A stretch of DNA of 30,445 bases from a virus. The notes beneath the pieces are model-generated. The model ran no database searches, was not told the DNA's origin, and saw only the letters and a list, made by a program, of their open reading frames with translations. Position numbers and translations under genes: made by a program. The DNA is taken from positions 1-30,445 of IMG/VR virus record IMGVR_UViG_3300010354_000376. One strand, written 5' to 3'. Shown piece by piece: positions 29,246-30,445 of the stretch; the first letter of the stretch is position 1, and the number at the start of each line of letters is the position of its first letter.

Positions 29246-30445
29246 AGTCTCTTAAGAAGCTCTCTCGTGTTGGCGTAGGTCGTGGAACTCACCACCATAT
29301 CGTTTACATTAACGAGGAGGCTGGTATTGGCTTGTGCTCGATGGACGCTGGGCACACGCATGAGGTTTTCTTTCAACCTCCTCAGCCTGAGCAGCTTGAT
29401 CAGTTTGGGATGGTGATTGCTCCCGCTACTCCTGGTGGCTGGGTGGTGAGCCCTGGCATGGACGGGCATGTTCACTCGATTGAGGAGTACGTTGTAAGGC
29501 CGTCCAAAAGAAAAGAGGATGAGGCTGTTGTTCTTTCAGAGGTACGCGAGCTGTTTAAGACGGCAAGGGAGCTTGAGCGTGAAAGTTTCACCAAAGCAAA
29601 AGAGTCGGAAGATATGTACCGTGGTGAGCACTGGGACAACACGGAAAAGATGCGCCTCCAAGACCTCTCTCGCGCCGCTGTTACTGTTAACAAGATTGAA
29701 AAGAATGTTGACTCGGTTTGTGGCATACAGCGCCAAGAGAGGACGGATATTAAGTATATCCCTCAAGAGGGCGGTGATGCGAAGGTAGCCGACCTTCTTA
29801 ACCACGCAAGCAAGCATATCCTTAACCGCTGCTACTTCCCAAGAGAGGAGAGCGCTGCGTTTGAGGATGCGACCATTACAGGTCGAGGCAACCTGAACCT
29901 GTATGTAAAATTTGATAACGACCTTAGAGGCGAGATCATCTGTGAGAAGTTTCCGTGGGAGAATGTTACCTACGGGCCTCATGAGAAGTATGACCTCTCT
30001 GACTGTGAGTATTTGATCAAGCATCGCTGGTTCTCTAAGGCAAAGATTGAACAGCTCTGGCCTGATAAGGCTGATGACATTGAGAAAGACTTTGATGATT
30101 ACTTGTTAGAGCCCTCTACCACCTACGCTGGGGATGATTACTTCAAAGGGGGAGGCAAGCAGCTTTTAGGCGCTGACCCGATGGTAAACATTGGGAAGAA
30201 AGAGTATCGAGTGCTTGAGTGTTGGAGGCGCGTCTATGAGACGGGTGCTGTTGCCGCTAACGCTAGTGATGACTTCTACCTTAACCTTTATGGTTGGGAG
30301 GGGAGGGACATCGCTAAGGTAAGAACTATCCCAGGGTTTTTCGTAGTCTCTCAAAACATTACCAAGATTCGTATCACCAAAGTCGCTGGTGGGGTTCTCC
30401 TCTCTGATGAGTACCCTGCTGAGCTCCCAGCGGATGACTTCTTCA
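29242..30445 (+). CDS. P22-type portal protein with N-terminal His-rich domain, 3' end outside window
   Basis: ATG 29242 overlaps the terL stop. From about residue 95 the sequence (EVRELFKTARELERES...DMYRGEHWDN...LSRAAVTVNKIEKNVDSVCG, then QRQERTDIKYIP) matches the start of P22-like portal proteins, the dodecameric DNA gate at one capsid vertex. Before it, residues 1-90 carry HHH at 17-19, GHTH at 37-40 and GHVH at 75-78 within a strand-rich stretch (HIVYINEEAGIGLCSMDAG, GGWVVSPGMDG), an extension I do not associate with canonical portals. 401 codons are visible without a stop to the window's end. Confidence 0.82.
   Translation, partial: MKSLKKLSRVGVGRGTHHHIVYINEEAGIGLCSMDAGHTHEVFFQPPQPEQLDQFGMVIAPATPGGWVVSPGMDGHVHSIEEYVVRPSKRKEDEAVVLSEVRELFKTARELERESFTKAKESEDMYRGEHWDNTEKMRLQDLSRAAVTVNKIEKNVDSVCGIQRQERTDIKYIPQEGGDAKVADLLNHASKHILNRCYFPREESAAFEDATITGRGNLNLYVKFDNDLRGEIICEKFPWENVTYGPHEKYDLSDCEYLIKHRWFSKAKIEQLWPDKADDIEKDFDDYLLEPSTTYAGDDYFKGGGKQLLGADPMVNIGKKEYRVLECWRRVYETGAVAANASDDFYLNLYGWEGRDIAKVRTIPGFFVVSQNITKIRITKVAGGVLLSDEYPAELPADDFF

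Noticed and set aside
1-30445. CRISPR arrays, insertion sequences, tRNA and rRNA genes
   Set aside because: No regularly spaced repeats, transposase motifs or RNA gene signatures were seen on reading both strands.

Overview
The window is part of a tailed-phage genome (Caudoviricetes), most likely a temperate short-tailed phage of a Gram-negative host. The sequence basis is: a large terminase followed by a P22-type portal gene at the right edge; fibre genes and a row of large, Ala/Gly/Gln-rich proteins of ejection (internal virion) type at the left; a lysis cassette built on a lytic transglycosylase; a tyrosine recombinase; and a leftward early operon with an ArdC-type antirestriction gene, a RepA-like helicase, an SSB and a RecE-type nuclease. 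Head genes are missing between portal (right edge) and fibres (left edge), so the window is probably one large arc of a circular map with capsid and tail genes just outside it. No bacterial chromosomal gene, tRNA, rRNA, CRISPR or insertion sequence was recognised.

Layout. 1-3224 (+): two fibre genes, the first open at the left edge, the second ending in a tail-collar domain. 3230-12295 (+): small proteins, then five virion proteins ending with a 1435-residue one, tightly packed with ATGA-type overlaps. 12292-12603 (-): a lone secreted protein. 12604-14930 (+): promoter, holin-like protein, transglycosylase, secreted Cys-rich protein, a 56-residue two-helix membrane protein, and a possible nuclease. 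14854-25489 (-): an early operon of about 25 genes read leftward. It starts with ArdC and passes through a sliding-clamp homologue, RadC, an integrase, replication and recombination genes, and ends in small unknown proteins and a resolvase. 25490-25650: divergent control region with two related palindromes that look like operators. 25651-26341 (+): Cro-like regulator and a small-terminase-like HTH protein. 26342-27287: about 950 bases with no convincing gene but a G-quadruplex motif and many hairpins. 27288-30445 (+): small gene, large terminase, portal (open at the right edge).

How it works together. After entry the leftward operon would first make ArdC (protection from restriction) and accessory proteins, then the RepA helicase, its small partner, SSB and RecE-type nuclease for replication and recombination. 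The plus-strand arm makes packaging, virion and lysis proteins late. The integrase and the small HTH regulator facing the early operon across paired palindromes suggest lysogeny, although no full-length CI-type repressor is visible.

The least ordinary content is in the spaces between early genes. It includes a possible pseudoknot RNA near 17075-17159, a three-hairpin leader at 24534-24603, an intergenic sequence (core ACAGGATCGG) repeated just after several stop codons, a strong plus-strand terminator lying antisense inside the leftward operon, and several short membrane microproteins. A truncated, apparently two-domain DnaN-like clamp and a His-rich N-terminal domain on the portal also deserve attention. 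All function calls are by eye from motifs; no database search was run.
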